A stretch of DNA of 64,000 nt. It comes from Hydractinia symbiolongicarpus (lineage: Eukaryota; Cnidaria; Hydrozoa; Anthoathecata; Hydractiniidae). Both the position numbers and the translations under genes were made by a program. The stretch's first letter is position 1. Every line of letters begins with the position of its first letter. The notes under the pieces were generated by a model, which made no database searches, was not told the origin of the DNA, and saw only the letters and a program-made list of their open reading frames with translations. The DNA lies in the NCBI RefSeq assembly GCF_029227915.1, contig NC_079887.1, forward strand, positions 26,969,650-27,033,649. The letters run 5' to 3'. Positions 1 to 11,470 of this stretch are shown piece after piece.

Positions 1-809
1 GAAAACCTGCGATTTCCCTAAATCCCGGGCTTGGCACGTATAGTCGAATGTATACAAAGAAAGTACCCTGTGAGTAAACTCATTTCCAGAACGATTTTTT
101 AAATTATTTTTTCACCACTAAAACGCATAAGACTTGTAGTTTTTAAAAATGTTTTCATTTTTAATAAGACGCTGAATAAAAGAAGTTTAATCGCCGACAA
201 ACGAAAACCCGCGATTTCCCGTAAATCCCGGCTTGGCCCGTATAGTCAAAAGTATACAAAGGAAATACCCAGGGAGTAAACTCATTTCCCGAACGATTTT
301 TTAAATTATTTTTTCACCACTAAAACGCATAAGACTTGTAGTTTATAAAAATGTTTTCATTTTTGATGAGACGCTGAATAAAAGAAGTTTAATCGTCGGC
401 AAACGAAAACCCGCGATTTCCCGTAAATCCCGGCTTGGCCCGTATAGTCAAAAGTTTACAAAGGAAGTACCCAGGGAGTAAACTCATTTACCAAACGATT
501 TTTTAAATTACTTTTTCACCACTAAAACGCATGAGACTTGTAGTTTTCAAAAATTTTTTCATTTTTGATGAGACGCTTAATGAAAGAGGTTTAATCGCCG
601 GAAAACGAAAATTCGCGATTTCCCGTAAATCCCGGGCTTGGCCCGTATAGTCGAATGTATACAAAGAAAGTACCCTGTGAGTAAACTCATTTCCAGAACG
701 ATTTTTTAAATTATTTTTTCACCACTAAAACGCATCAGACTTGTAGTTTTTAAAAATGTTTTCATTTTTGATGAGACGCTGAATAAAAGAAGTTTAATCG
801 CCGGCAAAC

Positions 810-1011
810 GAAAACCTGCGATTTCCCTAAATCCCGGGCTTGGCACGTATAGTCGAATGTATACAAAGAAAGTACCCTGTGAGTAAACTCATTTCCAGAA
901 CGATTTTTTAAATTATTTTTTCACCACTAAAACGCATAAGACTTGTAGTTTTTAAAAATGTTTTCATTTTTGATGAGACGCTGAATAAAAGAAGTTTAAT
1001 CGCCGACAAAC
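810..1011. repeat. Reference monomer, class A (202 bp)
   Basis: Diagnostic bases in order are CCTGCGATTTCCCTAAATC (one G fewer than other classes), CCCGGGCTTGGCACG, GTCGAATG, CCCTGTGAG, TTTCCAGAACG, GCATAAGAC and TTTTTAAAAATG. The lost G after CCC is balanced by an extra G in CCCGGGC, so the length is 202. Class A members occur in every region and are often found two in a row. The class is defined by eye from linked positions, not by clustering. Confidence 0.8.
954..971. repeat. AT-rich dyad AAAAATG/CATTTTT, representative copy
   Basis: AAAAATG (954-960) and CATTTTT (965-971) are perfect 7-bp inverted arms around a TTTT loop. Classes A and B keep this form in most copies. It lies about 145-162 bases into the monomer, close to where many repeat-block edges fall. 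Confidence 0.75.
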
Positions 1012-1254
1012 GAAAACCCGCGATTTCCCGTAAATCCCGGCTTGGCCCGTATAGTCAAAAGTATACAAAGGAAATACCCAGGGAGTAAACTCATTTCCCG
1101 AACGATTTTTTAAATTATTTTTTCACCACTAAAACGCATGAGACTTGTAGTTTTCAAAAATGTTTTCATTTTTGATGAGACGCTGAATAAAAGAAGTTTA
1201 ATCGCCGGCAAACGAAAAACCTGCGATTTCCCGTAAATCCTGGACTCGGCCCGT

Positions 1255-2470
1255 ATAGTCAAAAGTATGCGAAGAAAGTACCCAGGGAGTAAACTCATTT
1301 CCCGAACGATTTTTTAAATTATTTTTTCACCACTAAAACGCATGAGACTTGTGGTTTTCAAAAATGTTTTCATTTTTCATGAGACGCTGAATAAAAGAAG
1401 TTTAATCGCCGGCAAACGAAAACCTGCGATTTCCCGTAAATCCTGGATTGGCCCGTATAGTCAAAAGTATGCAAAGAAAGTACCCAGGGAGTAAACTCAT
1501 TTCCCAAACGATTTTTTAAATTATTATTTCACCACTAAAACGCATGAGACTTGTAGTTTTCAAGAATGTTTTCATTTTTGATGAGACGCTGCATAAAAGC
1601 AGTTTAATCGCCGGCAAACGTAAACCCGCGATTTCCCGTAAATCCCGGGCTTGGCACGTATAGTCGAATGTATACAAAGAAAGTACCCTGTGAGTTAACT
1701 CATTTCCAGAACGATTTTTTAAATTATTTTTTCACCACTAAAACGCATAAGACTTGTAGTTTTTAAAAATGTTTTCATTTTTGATGAGACGCTGAATAAA
1801 AGAAGTTTAATCGCCGGCAAACGAAAACCCGCGATTTCCCGTAAATCCCGGGATTGGCACGTATAGTCAAAAGTATGCGAAGAAAGTACCCAGGGAGTAA
1901 ACTCATTTCCCGAACGATTTTTTAAATTATTTTTTCACCACTAAAACGCATGAGACTTGTAGTTTTCAAAAATGTTTTCATTTTTGATGAGACGCTGAAT
2001 AAAAGAAGTTTAATCGCCGGCAAACGAAAACCTGCGATTTCCCGTAAATCCTGGATTGGCCCGTATAGTCAAAAGTATGCAAAGAAAGTACCCAGGGAGT
2101 AAACTCATTTCCCAAACGATTTTTTAAATTATTATTTCACCACTAAAACGCATGAGACTTGTAGTTTTCAAGAATGTTTTCATTTTTGATGAGACGCTGC
2201 ATAAAAGCAGTTTAATCGCCGGCAAACGTAAACCCGCGATTTCCCGTAAATCCCGGGCTTGGCACGTATAGTCGAATGTATACAAAGAAAGTACCCTGTG
2301 AGTTAACTCATTTCCAGAACGATTTTTTAAATTATTTTTTCACCACTAAAACGCATAAGACTTGTAGTTTTTAAAAATGTTTTCATTTTTGATGAGACGC
2401 TGAATAAAAGAAGTTTAATCGCCGGCAAACGAAAACCCGCGATTCCCCGTAAATCCCGGGATTGGCACGT
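1255..2470. repeat. 608-bp trimer HOR, two tandem copies
   Basis: Landmarks repeat at a 608-bp offset: the rare GTATGCGAAG at about 1,266 and 1,874, and GCATAAAAGC at 1,591 and 2,199. On the right the match is lost at about 2,470, where GTCGAATG replaces GTCAAAAG. The two copies look nearly identical, so this is a recent local duplication. Edges are placed between the nearest diagnostic differences. Confidence 0.82.
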
Positions 2471-3118
2471 ATAGTCGAATGTTTACAAAGAATGTACCCT
2501 GTGAGTTAACTCATTTCCAGAACGATTTTTTAATTTATTTTTTCACCACTAAAAGCCATAAGACTTGTAGTTTTTAAAAATGTTTTCATTTTTGATGAGA
2601 CGCTGAATAAAAGAGTTTTAATCGCCGGAAAACGAAAACCCGCGATTTCCCGTAAATCCCGGGCTTGGCCAGTATAGTCGAATGTATACAAAGAAAGTAC
2701 CCTGTGATTAAACTCATTTCCAGAACGATTTTTTAAATTATTTTTTCACCACTAAAACGCATGAGACTTGTAGTTTTTAAAAATGTTTTCATTTTTGGTG
2801 AGACGATGAATAAGAGAAGTTTAATCGCCGGCAAACGAAAACCTGCGATTTTCCTAAATCCCGGACTCGGCCCGTATAGTCAAAAGTATACAAAGAAAGT
2901 ACCCAGGGAGTAAACTCATTTCCCGAACGATTTTTTAAATTATTTTTTCACCACTAAAACGCATGAGACTTGTAGTTTTTAAAAATGTTTTCATATTTGA
3001 TGAGACGCTGAATAAAAGAAGTTTAATCGCCGGCAAACGAAAATCCGCGATTTCCCGTAAATCCCGGACTCGGCCCGTATAGTCAAAAGTATACAAGAAA
3101 GTACCCAGGGAGTAAACT

Positions 3119-6100
3119 CATTTCCAGAACGATTTTTTAAATTATTTTTTCACCACTAAAACGCATGAGACTTGTAGTTTTCAAAAATGTTTTCATTTTT
3201 GATGAGACGCTGAATAAAAGAAGTTTAATCGCCGGCAAACGAAAACCTGCGATTTCCCGTAAATCCTGGATTGGCCCGTATAGTCAAAAGTATGCAAAGA
3301 AAGTACCCAGGGAGTAAACTCATTTCCCAAACGATTTTTTAAATTATTATTTCACCACTAAAACGCATGAGACTTGTAGTTTTCAAGAATGTTTTCATTT
3401 TTGATGAGACGCTGCATAAAAGCAGTTTAATCGCCGGCAAACGTAAACCCGCGATTTCCCGTAAATCCCGGGCTTGGCACGTATAGTCGAATGTATACAA
3501 AGAAAGTACCCTGTGAGTTAACTCATTTCCAGAACGATTTTTTAAATTATTTTTTCACCACTAAAACGCATAAGACTTGTAGTTTTTAAAAATGTTTTCA
3601 TTTTTGATGAGACGCTGAATAAAAGAAGTTTAATCGCCGGCAAACGAAAACCCGCGATTCCCCGTAAATCCCGGGATTGGCACGTATAGTCGAATGTATA
3701 CAAAGAATGTACCCTGTGAGTTAACTCATTTCCAGAACGATTTTTTAATTTATTTTTTCACCACTAAAAGCCATAAGACTTGTAGTTTTTAAAAATGTTT
3801 TCATTTTTGATGAGACGCTGAATAAAAGAAGTTTAATCGCCGGCAAACGAAAACCCGCGATTTCCCGTAAATCCCGACTTGGCCCGTATAGTCAAAAGTA
3901 TACAAAGGAAGTACCCAGGGAGTGAACTCATTTCCCGAACGATTTTTTAAATTATTTTTTCACCACTAAAACGCATAAGACTTGTAGTTTTTAAAAATGT
4001 TTTCATTTTTGATGAGACGCTGAATAAAAGAGTTTTAATCGCCGGAAAACGAAAACCCGCGATTTCCCGTAAATCCCGGGCTTGGCCAGTATAGTCGAAT
4101 GTATACAAAGAAAGTACCCTGTGATTAAACTCATTTCCAGAACGATTTTTTAAATTATTTTTTCACCACTAAAACGCATGAGACTTGTAGTTTTTAAAAA
4201 TGTTTTCATTTTTGGTGAGACGATGAATAAGAGAAGTTTAATCGCCGGCAAACGAAAACCTGCGATTTTCCTAAATCCCGGACTCGGCCCGTATAGTCAA
4301 AAGTATACAAAGAAAGTACCCAGGGAGTAAACTCATTTCCCGAACGATTTTTTAAATTATTTTTTCACCACTAAAACGCATGAGACTTGTAGTTTTTAAA
4401 AATGTTTTCATATTTGATGGGACGCTGAATAAAAGAAGTTTAATCGCCGGCAAACGAAAATCCGCGATTTCCCGTAAATCCCGGACTCGGCCCGTATAGT
4501 CAAAAGTATACAAGAAAGTACCCAGGGAGTAAACTCATTTCCAGAACGATTTTTTAAATTATTTTTTCACCACTAAAACGCATGAGACTTGTAGTTTTCA
4601 AAAATGTTTTCATTTTTGATGAGACGCTGAATAAAAGAAGTTTAATCGCCGGCAAACGAAAACCCGCGATTTCCCGTAAATCCTGGACTCGGCCCGTATA
4701 GTCAAAAGTATGCAAAGAAAGTACCCATGGAGTAAACTCATTTCCCAAACGATTTTTTAAATTATTATTTCACCACTAAAACGCATGAGACTTGTAGTTT
4801 TCAAGAATGTTTTCATTTTTGATGAGACGCTGAATAAAAGCAGTTTAATCGCCGGCAAACGAAAACCCGCGATTTCCCGTAAATCCCGGGCTTGGCACGT
4901 ATAGTCGAATGTATACAAAGAAAGTACCCTGTGAGTTAACTCATTTCCAGAACGATTTTTTAAATTATTTTTTCACCACTAAAACGCATGAGACTTGTAG
5001 TTTTCAAAAATGTTTTCATTTTTGATGAGACGCTGAATAAAAGAAGTTTAATCGCCGGCAAACGAAAACCTGCGATTTCCCGTAAATCCTGGATTGGCCC
5101 GTATAGTCAAAAGTATGCAAAGAAAGTACCCAGGGAGTAAACTCATTTCCCAAACGATTTTTTAAATTATTATTTCACCACTAAAACGCATGAGACTTGT
5201 AGTTTTCAAGAATGTTTTCATTTTTGATGAGACGCTGCATAAAAGCAGTTTAATCGCCGACAAACGTAAACCCGCGATTTCCCGTAAATCCCGGGCTTGG
5301 CACGTATAGTCGAATGTATACAAAGAAAGTACCCTGTGAGTTAACTCATTTCCAGAACGATTTTTTAAATTATTTTTTCACCACTAAAACGCATAAGACT
5401 TGTAGTTTTTAAAAATGTTTTCATTTTTGATGAGACGCTGAATAAAAGAAGTTTAATCGCCGGCAAACGAAAACCCGCGATTCCCCGTAAATCCCGGGAT
5501 TGGCACGTATAGTCGAATGTATACAAAGAAAGTACCCTGTGAGTTAACTCATTTCCAGAACGATTTTTTAATTTATTTTTTCACCACTAAAACCCATAAG
5601 ACTTGTAGTTTTTAAAAATGTTTTCATTTTTGATGAGACGCTGAATAAAAGAAGTTTAATCGCCGGCAAACGAAAACCCGCGATTTCCCGTAAATCCCGG
5701 CTTGGCCCGTATAGTCAAAAGTATACAAAGGAAGTACCCAGGGAGTGAACTCATTTCCCGAACGATTTTTTAAATTATTTTTTCACCACTAAAACGCATA
5801 AGACTTGTAGTTTTTAAAAATGTTTTCATTTTTGATGAGACGCTGAATAAAAGAGTTTTAATCGCCGGAAAACGAAAACCCGCGATTTCCCGTAAATCCC
5901 GGGCTTGGCCAGTATAGTCGAATGTATACAAAGAAAGTACCCTGTGATTAAACTCATTTCCAGAACGATTTTTTAAATTATTATTTCACCACTAAAACGC
6001 ATGAGACTTGTAGTTTTTAAAAATGTTTTCATTTTTGGTGAGACGATGAATAAGAGAAGTTTAATCGCCGGCAAACGAAAACCTGCGATTTTCCTAAATC

Positions 6101-6813
6101 CCGGACTCGGCCCGTATAGTCAAAAGTATACAAAGAAAGTACCCAGGGAGTAAACTCATTTCCCGAACGATTTTTTAAATTATTTTTTCACCACTAAAAC
6201 GCATGAGACTTGTAGTTTTTAAAAATGTTTTCATATTTGATGGGACGCTGAATAAAAGAAGTTTAATCGCCGGCAAACGAAAATCCGCGATTTCCCGTAA
6301 ATCCCGGACTCGGCCCGTATAGTCAAAAGTATACAAGAAAGTACCCAGGGAGTAAACTCATTTCCAGAACGATTTTTTAAATTATTTTTTCACCACTAAA
6401 ACGCATGAGACTTGTAGTTTTCAAAAATGTTTTCATTTTTGATGAGACGCTGAATAAAAGAAGTTTAATCGCCGGCAAACGAAAACCCGCGATTTCCCGT
6501 AAATCCTGGACTCGGCCCGTATAGTCAAAAGTATGCAAAGAAAGTACCCATGGAGTAAACTCATTTCCCAAACGATTTTTTAAATTATTATTTCACCACT
6601 AAAACGCATGAGACTTGTAGTTTTCAAGAATGTTTTCATTTTTGATGAGACGCTGAATAAAAGCAGTTTAATCGCCGGCAAACGAAAACCCGCGATTTCC
6701 CGTAAATCCCGGGCTTGGCACGTATAGTCGAATGTATACAAAGAAAGTACCCTGTGAGTTAACTCATTTCCAGAACGATTTTTTAAATTATTTTTTCACC
6801 ACTAAAACGCATA
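3119..6813. repeat. 1,823-bp nonamer HOR, two tandem copies
   Basis: The stretch matches itself at an offset of 1,823 bp (nine monomers). Shared landmarks are GCATAAAAGC at 3,414/5,237, AAGAGTTTTAATC at 4,028/5,851 and CCCATGGAG near 4,725/6,548. The match starts near 3,119/4,942 and is lost near 4,990/6,813, where GCATGAGAC is replaced by GCATAAGAC. Few differences are seen between copies, for example AAGCCATAAG near 3,767 versus AACCCATAAG near 5,590. An older copy of part of this unit lies upstream at an offset of 1,417 bp (AAGAGTTTT at 2,611). Confidence 0.85.
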
Positions 6814-8503
6814 AGACTTGTAGTTTTTAAAAATGTTTTCATTTTTGATGAGACGCTGAATAAAAGAAGTTTAATCGCCGGCAAACGAAAACCCGCGATT
6901 TCCCGTAAATCCCGGCTTGGCCCGTATAGTCAAAAGTATACAAAGGAAGTACGCAGGGAGTAAACTCATTTCCCGAACGATTTTTTAAATTATTTTTTCA
7001 CCACTAAAACGCATGAGACTTGTAGTTTTCAAAAATGTTTTCATTTTTGATGAGACGCTGAATAAAAGCAGTTTAATCGCCGGCAAACGAAAACCTGCGA
7101 TTTTCCCTAAATCCCGGACTCGGCCCGTATAGTCAAAAGTATACAAAGAAAGTACCCAGGGAGTAAACTCATTTCCAGAACGATTTTTTAAATTATTTTT
7201 TCACCACTAAAACGCATAAGACTTGTAGTTTGTAAAAATGTTTTCATTTTTGATGAGACGCTGAAAAAAAGAAGTTGAATGGCCGGCAAACGAAAACCCG
7301 CGATTTCCCGTAAATCCCGGGCTTGGCCCGTATAGTCAAAAGTACACAAAGAAAGTACCCAGGGAGTAAACTCATTTCCCGAACGATTTTTTATATTATT
7401 TTTTTACCACTAAACGCATGAGACTTGTAGTTTTCAAAAATTATTTCATATTTGTTGGGACGCTGAATAAAAGAAGTTTAATCGCCGGCAAACGAAAATC
7501 CGCGATTTCCCGTAAATCCCGGACTCGGCCCGTATAGTCAAAAGTATACAAGAAAGTACCCAGGGAGTAAACTCATTTCCCGAACGATTTTTTATATTAT
7601 TTTTTTACCACTAAAGGCATGAGACTTGTAGTTTTCCAAAATATTTTCATATTTGATGGGACGCTGAATAAAAGAAGTTTAATCGCAGGCAAACGAAAAT
7701 CCGCGATTTCCCGTAAATCCCGGACTCGGGCAGTATAGTCAAAAGTATACAAGAAAGTACCCAGGGAGTAAACTCATTTCCCGAACGATTTTTTAAATTA
7801 TTTTTTCACCACTAAAACGCATGAGACTTGTAGTTTTTAAAAATATTTTCATTTTTGATGAGACGCTGAATAAAAGAAGTTTAATCGCCGGCAAACGAAA
7901 ACCCGCGATTTCCCGTAAATCCCGGCTTGACCCGTAGAGTCAAAAGTATACAAAGAAAGTACCCAGGGAGTAAACTCATTTCCCGAACGATTTTTTAAAT
8001 TACTTTTTCACCACTAAAACGCATGAGACTTGTAGTTTTCAAAAATGTTTTCATTTTTGATGAGACGCTTAATGAAAGAGGTTTAATCGCCGGAAAACGA
8101 AAACCCGCGATTTCCCGTAAATCCCGGGCTTGGCAAGTATAGTCGAATGTATACAAAGAAAGTACCCTGTGAGTAAACTCATTTCCAGAACGTTTTTTTA
8201 AATTATTTTTTCACCACTAAAACGCATCAGACTTGTAGTTTTTAAAAATGTTTTCATTTTTGATGAGACGCTGAATAAAAGAAGTTTAATCGCCGGCAAA
8301 CGAAAACCTGCGATTTCCCTAAATCCCGGGCTTGGCACGTATAGTCGAATGTATACAAAGAAAGTACCCTGTGAGTAAACTCATTTCCAGAACGATTTTT
8401 TAAATTATTTTTTCACCACTAAAACGCATAAGACTTGTAGTTTTTAAAAATGTTTTCATTTTTGATGAGACGCTGAATAAAAGAAGTTTAATCGCCGGCA
8501 AAC

Positions 8504-8705
8504 GAAAACCCGCGATTTCCCGTAAATCCCGGCTTGGCCCGTATAGTCAAAAGTATACAAAGAAAGTACCCAGGGAGTAAACTCATTTCCCGAACGATTT
8601 TTTAAATTACTTTTTCACCACTAAAACGCATGAGACTTGTAGTTTTCAAAAATGTTTTCATTTTTGATGAGACGCTGAATAAAAGAAGTTTAATCGCCGG
8701 CAAAC
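8504..8705. repeat. Reference monomer, class B (202 bp)
   Basis: Diagnostic bases are CCCGTAAATCCCGGCTTGG, GTCAAAAGTATAC, CCCAGGGAG, TTTCCCGAACG, AAATTACTTTTTCACC, GCATGAGAC and TTTTCAAAAATG. Many class B copies carry a different tail ('E'), with CTTAATGAAAGAGG in place of CTGAATAAAAGAAG and GGAAAACG in place of GGCAAACG, as at about 8,060-8,100. These four tail changes nearly always travel together, which shows that they spread as one block. Confidence 0.78.
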
Positions 8706-8907
8706 GAAAACCCACGATTTCCCGTAAATCCCGGGCTTGGCCCGTATAGTCAAAAGTATACAAAGAAAGTACCCAGGGAGTAAACTCATTTCCCGAACGA
8801 TTTTTTATATTATTTTTTTACCACTAAACGCATGAGACTTGTAGTTTTCCAAAATATTTTCATATTTGATGGGACGCTGAATAAAAGAAGTTTAATCGCC
8901 GGCAAAC
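8706..8907. repeat. Reference monomer, class C (202 bp)
   Basis: Diagnostic bases are CCCGGGCTTGGCCCG, TTTTTTATATTATTTTTTTA, ACCACTAAACGCATGAG (one A fewer), CCAAAATATTTTCATATTTG and GATGGGACG. The A/T-rich centre is reorganised compared with other classes. The base lost in the centre is balanced by the extra G of CCCGGGC, so the length stays 202 bp. Class C is almost always followed directly by class D, giving a C-D dimer of 404 bp. Confidence 0.8.
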
Positions 8908-9109
8908 GAAAATCCGCGATTTCCCGTAAATCCCGGACTCGGCCCGTATAGTCAAAAGTATACAAGAAAGTACCCAGGGAGTAAACTCATTTCCCGAACG
9001 ATTTTTTAAATTATTTTTTCACCACTAAAACGCATGAGACTTGTAGTTTTTAAAAATATTTTCATTTTTGATGAGACGCTGAATAAAAGAAGTTTAATCG
9101 CCGGCAAAC
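8908..9109. repeat. Reference monomer, class D (202 bp)
   Basis: Diagnostic bases are GAAAATCCGCG, CCCGGACTCGGCCCG and TACAAGAAAG (one A fewer than TACAAAGAAAG), often with TTTTTAAAAATATTTTC. The missing A is balanced by the extra base in GGACTCGG compared with GGCTTGG. A sub-variant reading GGACTCGGGCAGTATAG is confined to about 7.7-33 kb (7,731, 15,811, 21,063, 23,285, 25,100, 29,338, 30,954 and 32,973), which makes it a useful marker of local amplification. Confidence 0.8.
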
Positions 9110-9922
9110 GAAAACCCGCGATTTCCCGTAAATCCCGGCTTGACCCGTATAGTCAAAAGTATACAAAGAAAGTACCCAGGGAGTAAACTCATTTCCCGAA
9201 CGATTTTTTAAATTACTTTTTCACCACTAAAACGCATGAGACTTGTAGTTTTCAAAAATGTTTTCATTTTGATGAGACGCTTAATGAAAGAGGTTTAATC
9301 GCCGGAAAACGAAAACCCGCGATTTCCCGTAAATCCTGGGCTTGGCACGTATAGTCGAATGTATACAAAGAAAGTACCTTGTGAGTAAACTCATTTCCAG
9401 AACGTTTTTTTAAATTATTTTTTCACCACTAAAACGCATCAGACTTGTAGTTTTTAAAAATGTTTTCATTTTTGATGAGAAGCTGAATAAAAGAAGTTTA
9501 ATCGCCGGCAAACGAAAACCCGCGATTTCCCGTAAATCCCGGCTTGGCCCGTATAGTCAAAAGTATACAAAGAAAGTACCCAGGGAGTAAACTCATTTCC
9601 CGAACGATTTTTTAAATTACTTTTTCACCACTAAAACGCATGAGACTTGTAGTTTTCAAAAATGTTTTCATTTTTGATGAGACGCTGAATAAAAGCAGTT
9701 TAATCGCCGGCAAACGAAAACCTGCGATTTCCCTAAATCCCGGACTCGGCCCGTATAGTCAAAAGTATACAAAGAAAGTACCCAGGGAGTAAACTCATTT
9801 CCAGAACGATTTTTTAAATTATTTTTTCACCACTAAAACGCATAAGACTTGTAGTTTTTAAAAATGTTTTCATTTTTGATGAGACGCTGAATAAAAGAAG
9901 TTTATTCGCCGGCAAACGAAAA

Positions 9923-9947
9923 CCCGCGATTTCCCGTAAATCCCGGG
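9923..9947. repeat. GC-rich dyad, representative copy (hairpin-capable)
   Basis: The left arm CCCGCGATTT (9,923-9,932) and right arm AAATCCCGGG (9,938-9,947) are complementary at 9 of 10 positions around the 5-nt spacer CCCGT. Equivalent dyads occur in most monomers, with arm variants by class. This could form a hairpin or cruciform or be a binding site for a dimeric protein; neither is shown by the sequence. Confidence 0.7.
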
Positions 9948-9955
9948 CTTGGCCC

Positions 9956-9973
9956 GTATAGTCAAAAGTATAC
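9956..9973. repeat. GTATA/TATAC dyad, representative copy
   Basis: GTATA (9,956-9,960) and TATAC (9,969-9,973) are perfect inverted arms around an 8-bp spacer. The spacer is GTCAAAAG here and GTCGAATG in class A, so the arms are kept while the spacer varies. It sits right after the GC-rich dyad in nearly all monomers. Function is unknown. Confidence 0.65.
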
Positions 9974-10062
9974 AAAGAAAGTACCCAGGGAGTAAACTCA
10001 TTTCCCGAACGATTTTTTATATAATTTTTTTACCACTAAACGCATGAGACTTGTAGTTTTCC

Positions 10063-10072
10063 AAAATATTTT
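10063..10072. repeat. Class C palindrome AAAATATTTT, representative copy
   Basis: Class C monomers, and the TTTTTAAAAATATTTTC form of class D, lack the ATG/CAT stem. At the same place they carry a perfect 10-bp palindrome. Dyad symmetry at this site is therefore present in all main classes but built from different bases. Confidence 0.7.
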
Positions 10073-11470
10073 CATATTTGATGAGACGCTTAATGAAAGA
10101 GGTTTAATGGCCGGCAAACGAAAACCTGCGATTTCCCTAAATCCCGGGCTTGGCACGTATAGTCGAATGTATACAAAGAAAGTACCCTGTGAGTAAACTC
10201 ATTTCCAGAACGTTTTTTTAAATTATTTTTTCACCACTAAAACGCATCAGACTTGTAGTTTTTAAAAATGTTTTCATTTTTGATGAGAAGCTGAATAAAA
10301 GAAGTTTAATCGCCGGGAAACGAAAACCCGCGATTTCCCGTAAATCCCGGCTTGGCCCGTATAGTCAAAAGTATACAAAGAAAGTACCCAGGGAGTAAAC
10401 TCATTTCCCGAACGATTTTTTAAATTACTTTTTCACCACTAAAACGCATGAGACTTGTAGTTTTCAAAAATGTTTTCATTTTTGATGAGACGCTGAATAA
10501 AAGCAGTTTAATCGCCGGCAAACGAAAACCTGCGATTTCCCTAAATCCCGGACTCGGCCCGTATAGTCAAAAGTATACAAAGAAAGTACCCAGGGAGTAA
10601 ACTCATTTCCAGAACGATTTTTTAAATTATTTTTTCACCACTAAAACGCATAAGACTTGTAGTTTTTAAAAATGTTTTCATTTTTGATGAGACGCTGAAT
10701 AAAAGAAGTTTATTCGCCGGCAAACGAAAACCCGCGATTTCCCGTAAATCCCGGGCTTGGCCCGTATAGTCAAAAGTATACAAAGAAAGTACCCAGGGAG
10801 TAAACTCATTTCCCGAACGATTTTTTATATAATTTTTTTACCACTAAACGCATGAGACTTGTAGTTTTCCAAAATATTTTCATATTTGATGAGACGCTTA
10901 ATGAAAGAGGTTTAATGGCCGGCAAACGAAAACCTGCGATTTCCCTAAATCCCGGGCTTGGCACGTATAGTCGAATGTATACAAAGAAAGTACCCTGTGA
11001 GTGAACTCATTTCCAGAACGATTTTTTAATTTATTTTTTCACCACTAAAACGCATAAGACTTGTAGTTTTTAAAAATGTTTTCATTTTTGATGAGACGCT
11101 GAATAAAAGAAGTTTAATCGCCGGCAAACGAAAACCCGCGATTTCCCGTAAATCCCGGCTTGGCCCGTATAGTCAAAAGTATACAAAGAAAGTACCCAGG
11201 GAGTAAACTCATTTCCCGAACGATTTTTTAAATTACTTTTTCACCACTAAAACGCATGAGACTTGTAGTTTTCAAAAATGTTTTCATTTTTGATGAGACG
11301 CTGAATAAAAGCAGTTTAATCGCCGGCAAACGAAAACCTGCGATTTTCCTAAATCCCTGACTCGGCCCGTATAGTCAAAAGTATACAAAGAAAGTACCCA
11401 GGGAGTAAACTCATTTCCAGAACGATTTTTTAAATTATTTTTTCACCACTAAAACGCATAAGACTTTTAG

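Larger units (their letters stand above)
1..7281. repeat. Left region: trimer- and nonamer-based higher-order repeats
   Basis: About 36 monomers, mostly class A plus B/D-like copies. The region is marked by two variants that are missing from about 7 to 41 kb: TTATTATTTCACC (for example near 1,519, 2,127, 3,343 and 6,585) and GAGTTAACTC (near 1,693, 2,301 and 3,516). Positions 1-330 match 810-1,139 at an offset of 809 bp (four monomers). A motif GCATAAAAGCAG recurs at 1,591, 2,199, 3,414 and 5,237, giving steps of 608, 1,215 and 1,823 bp, i.e. three, six and nine monomers. Periods here run a few bases over exact multiples of 202, unlike the next region. No gene is present. Confidence 0.85.
9379..11010. 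repeat. 808-bp tetramer duplication inside HOR unit 1
   Basis: GTTTATTCGCC occurs at about 9,900 and 10,708, and the ATATAATTTTTTTACC variant near 10,018 and 10,826, both 808 bp apart. The second HOR unit has only one copy of each (GTTTATTCGCC near 17,980). Left and right edges are set by TACCTT versus TACCCT near 9,378 and GAGTGAACTC versus GAGTAAACTC near 11,003. Confidence 0.85.

Noticed and set aside
954-971. AAAAATG/CATTTTT hairpin as a transcription terminator
   Set aside because: It is A/T-only in the stem, present in hundreds of copies and not downstream of any gene. It is better described as a satellite dyad.
2215-2240. Possible CENP-B box (TTCGNNNNANNCGGG) on the minus strand around TTCGTTTGCCGGCG
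   Set aside because: Spacing is wrong: 5 bases lie between TTCG and CGG where 7 are needed, and the central A is missing. The other TTCG (TTCGGGAAATGAG) lacks CGGG. No canonical box was seen.
9956-9973. GTATA motifs as TATA-box promoters
   Set aside because: They are present in every monomer, with no associated gene or other promoter element. Satellite transcription is possible but not supported by sequence alone.
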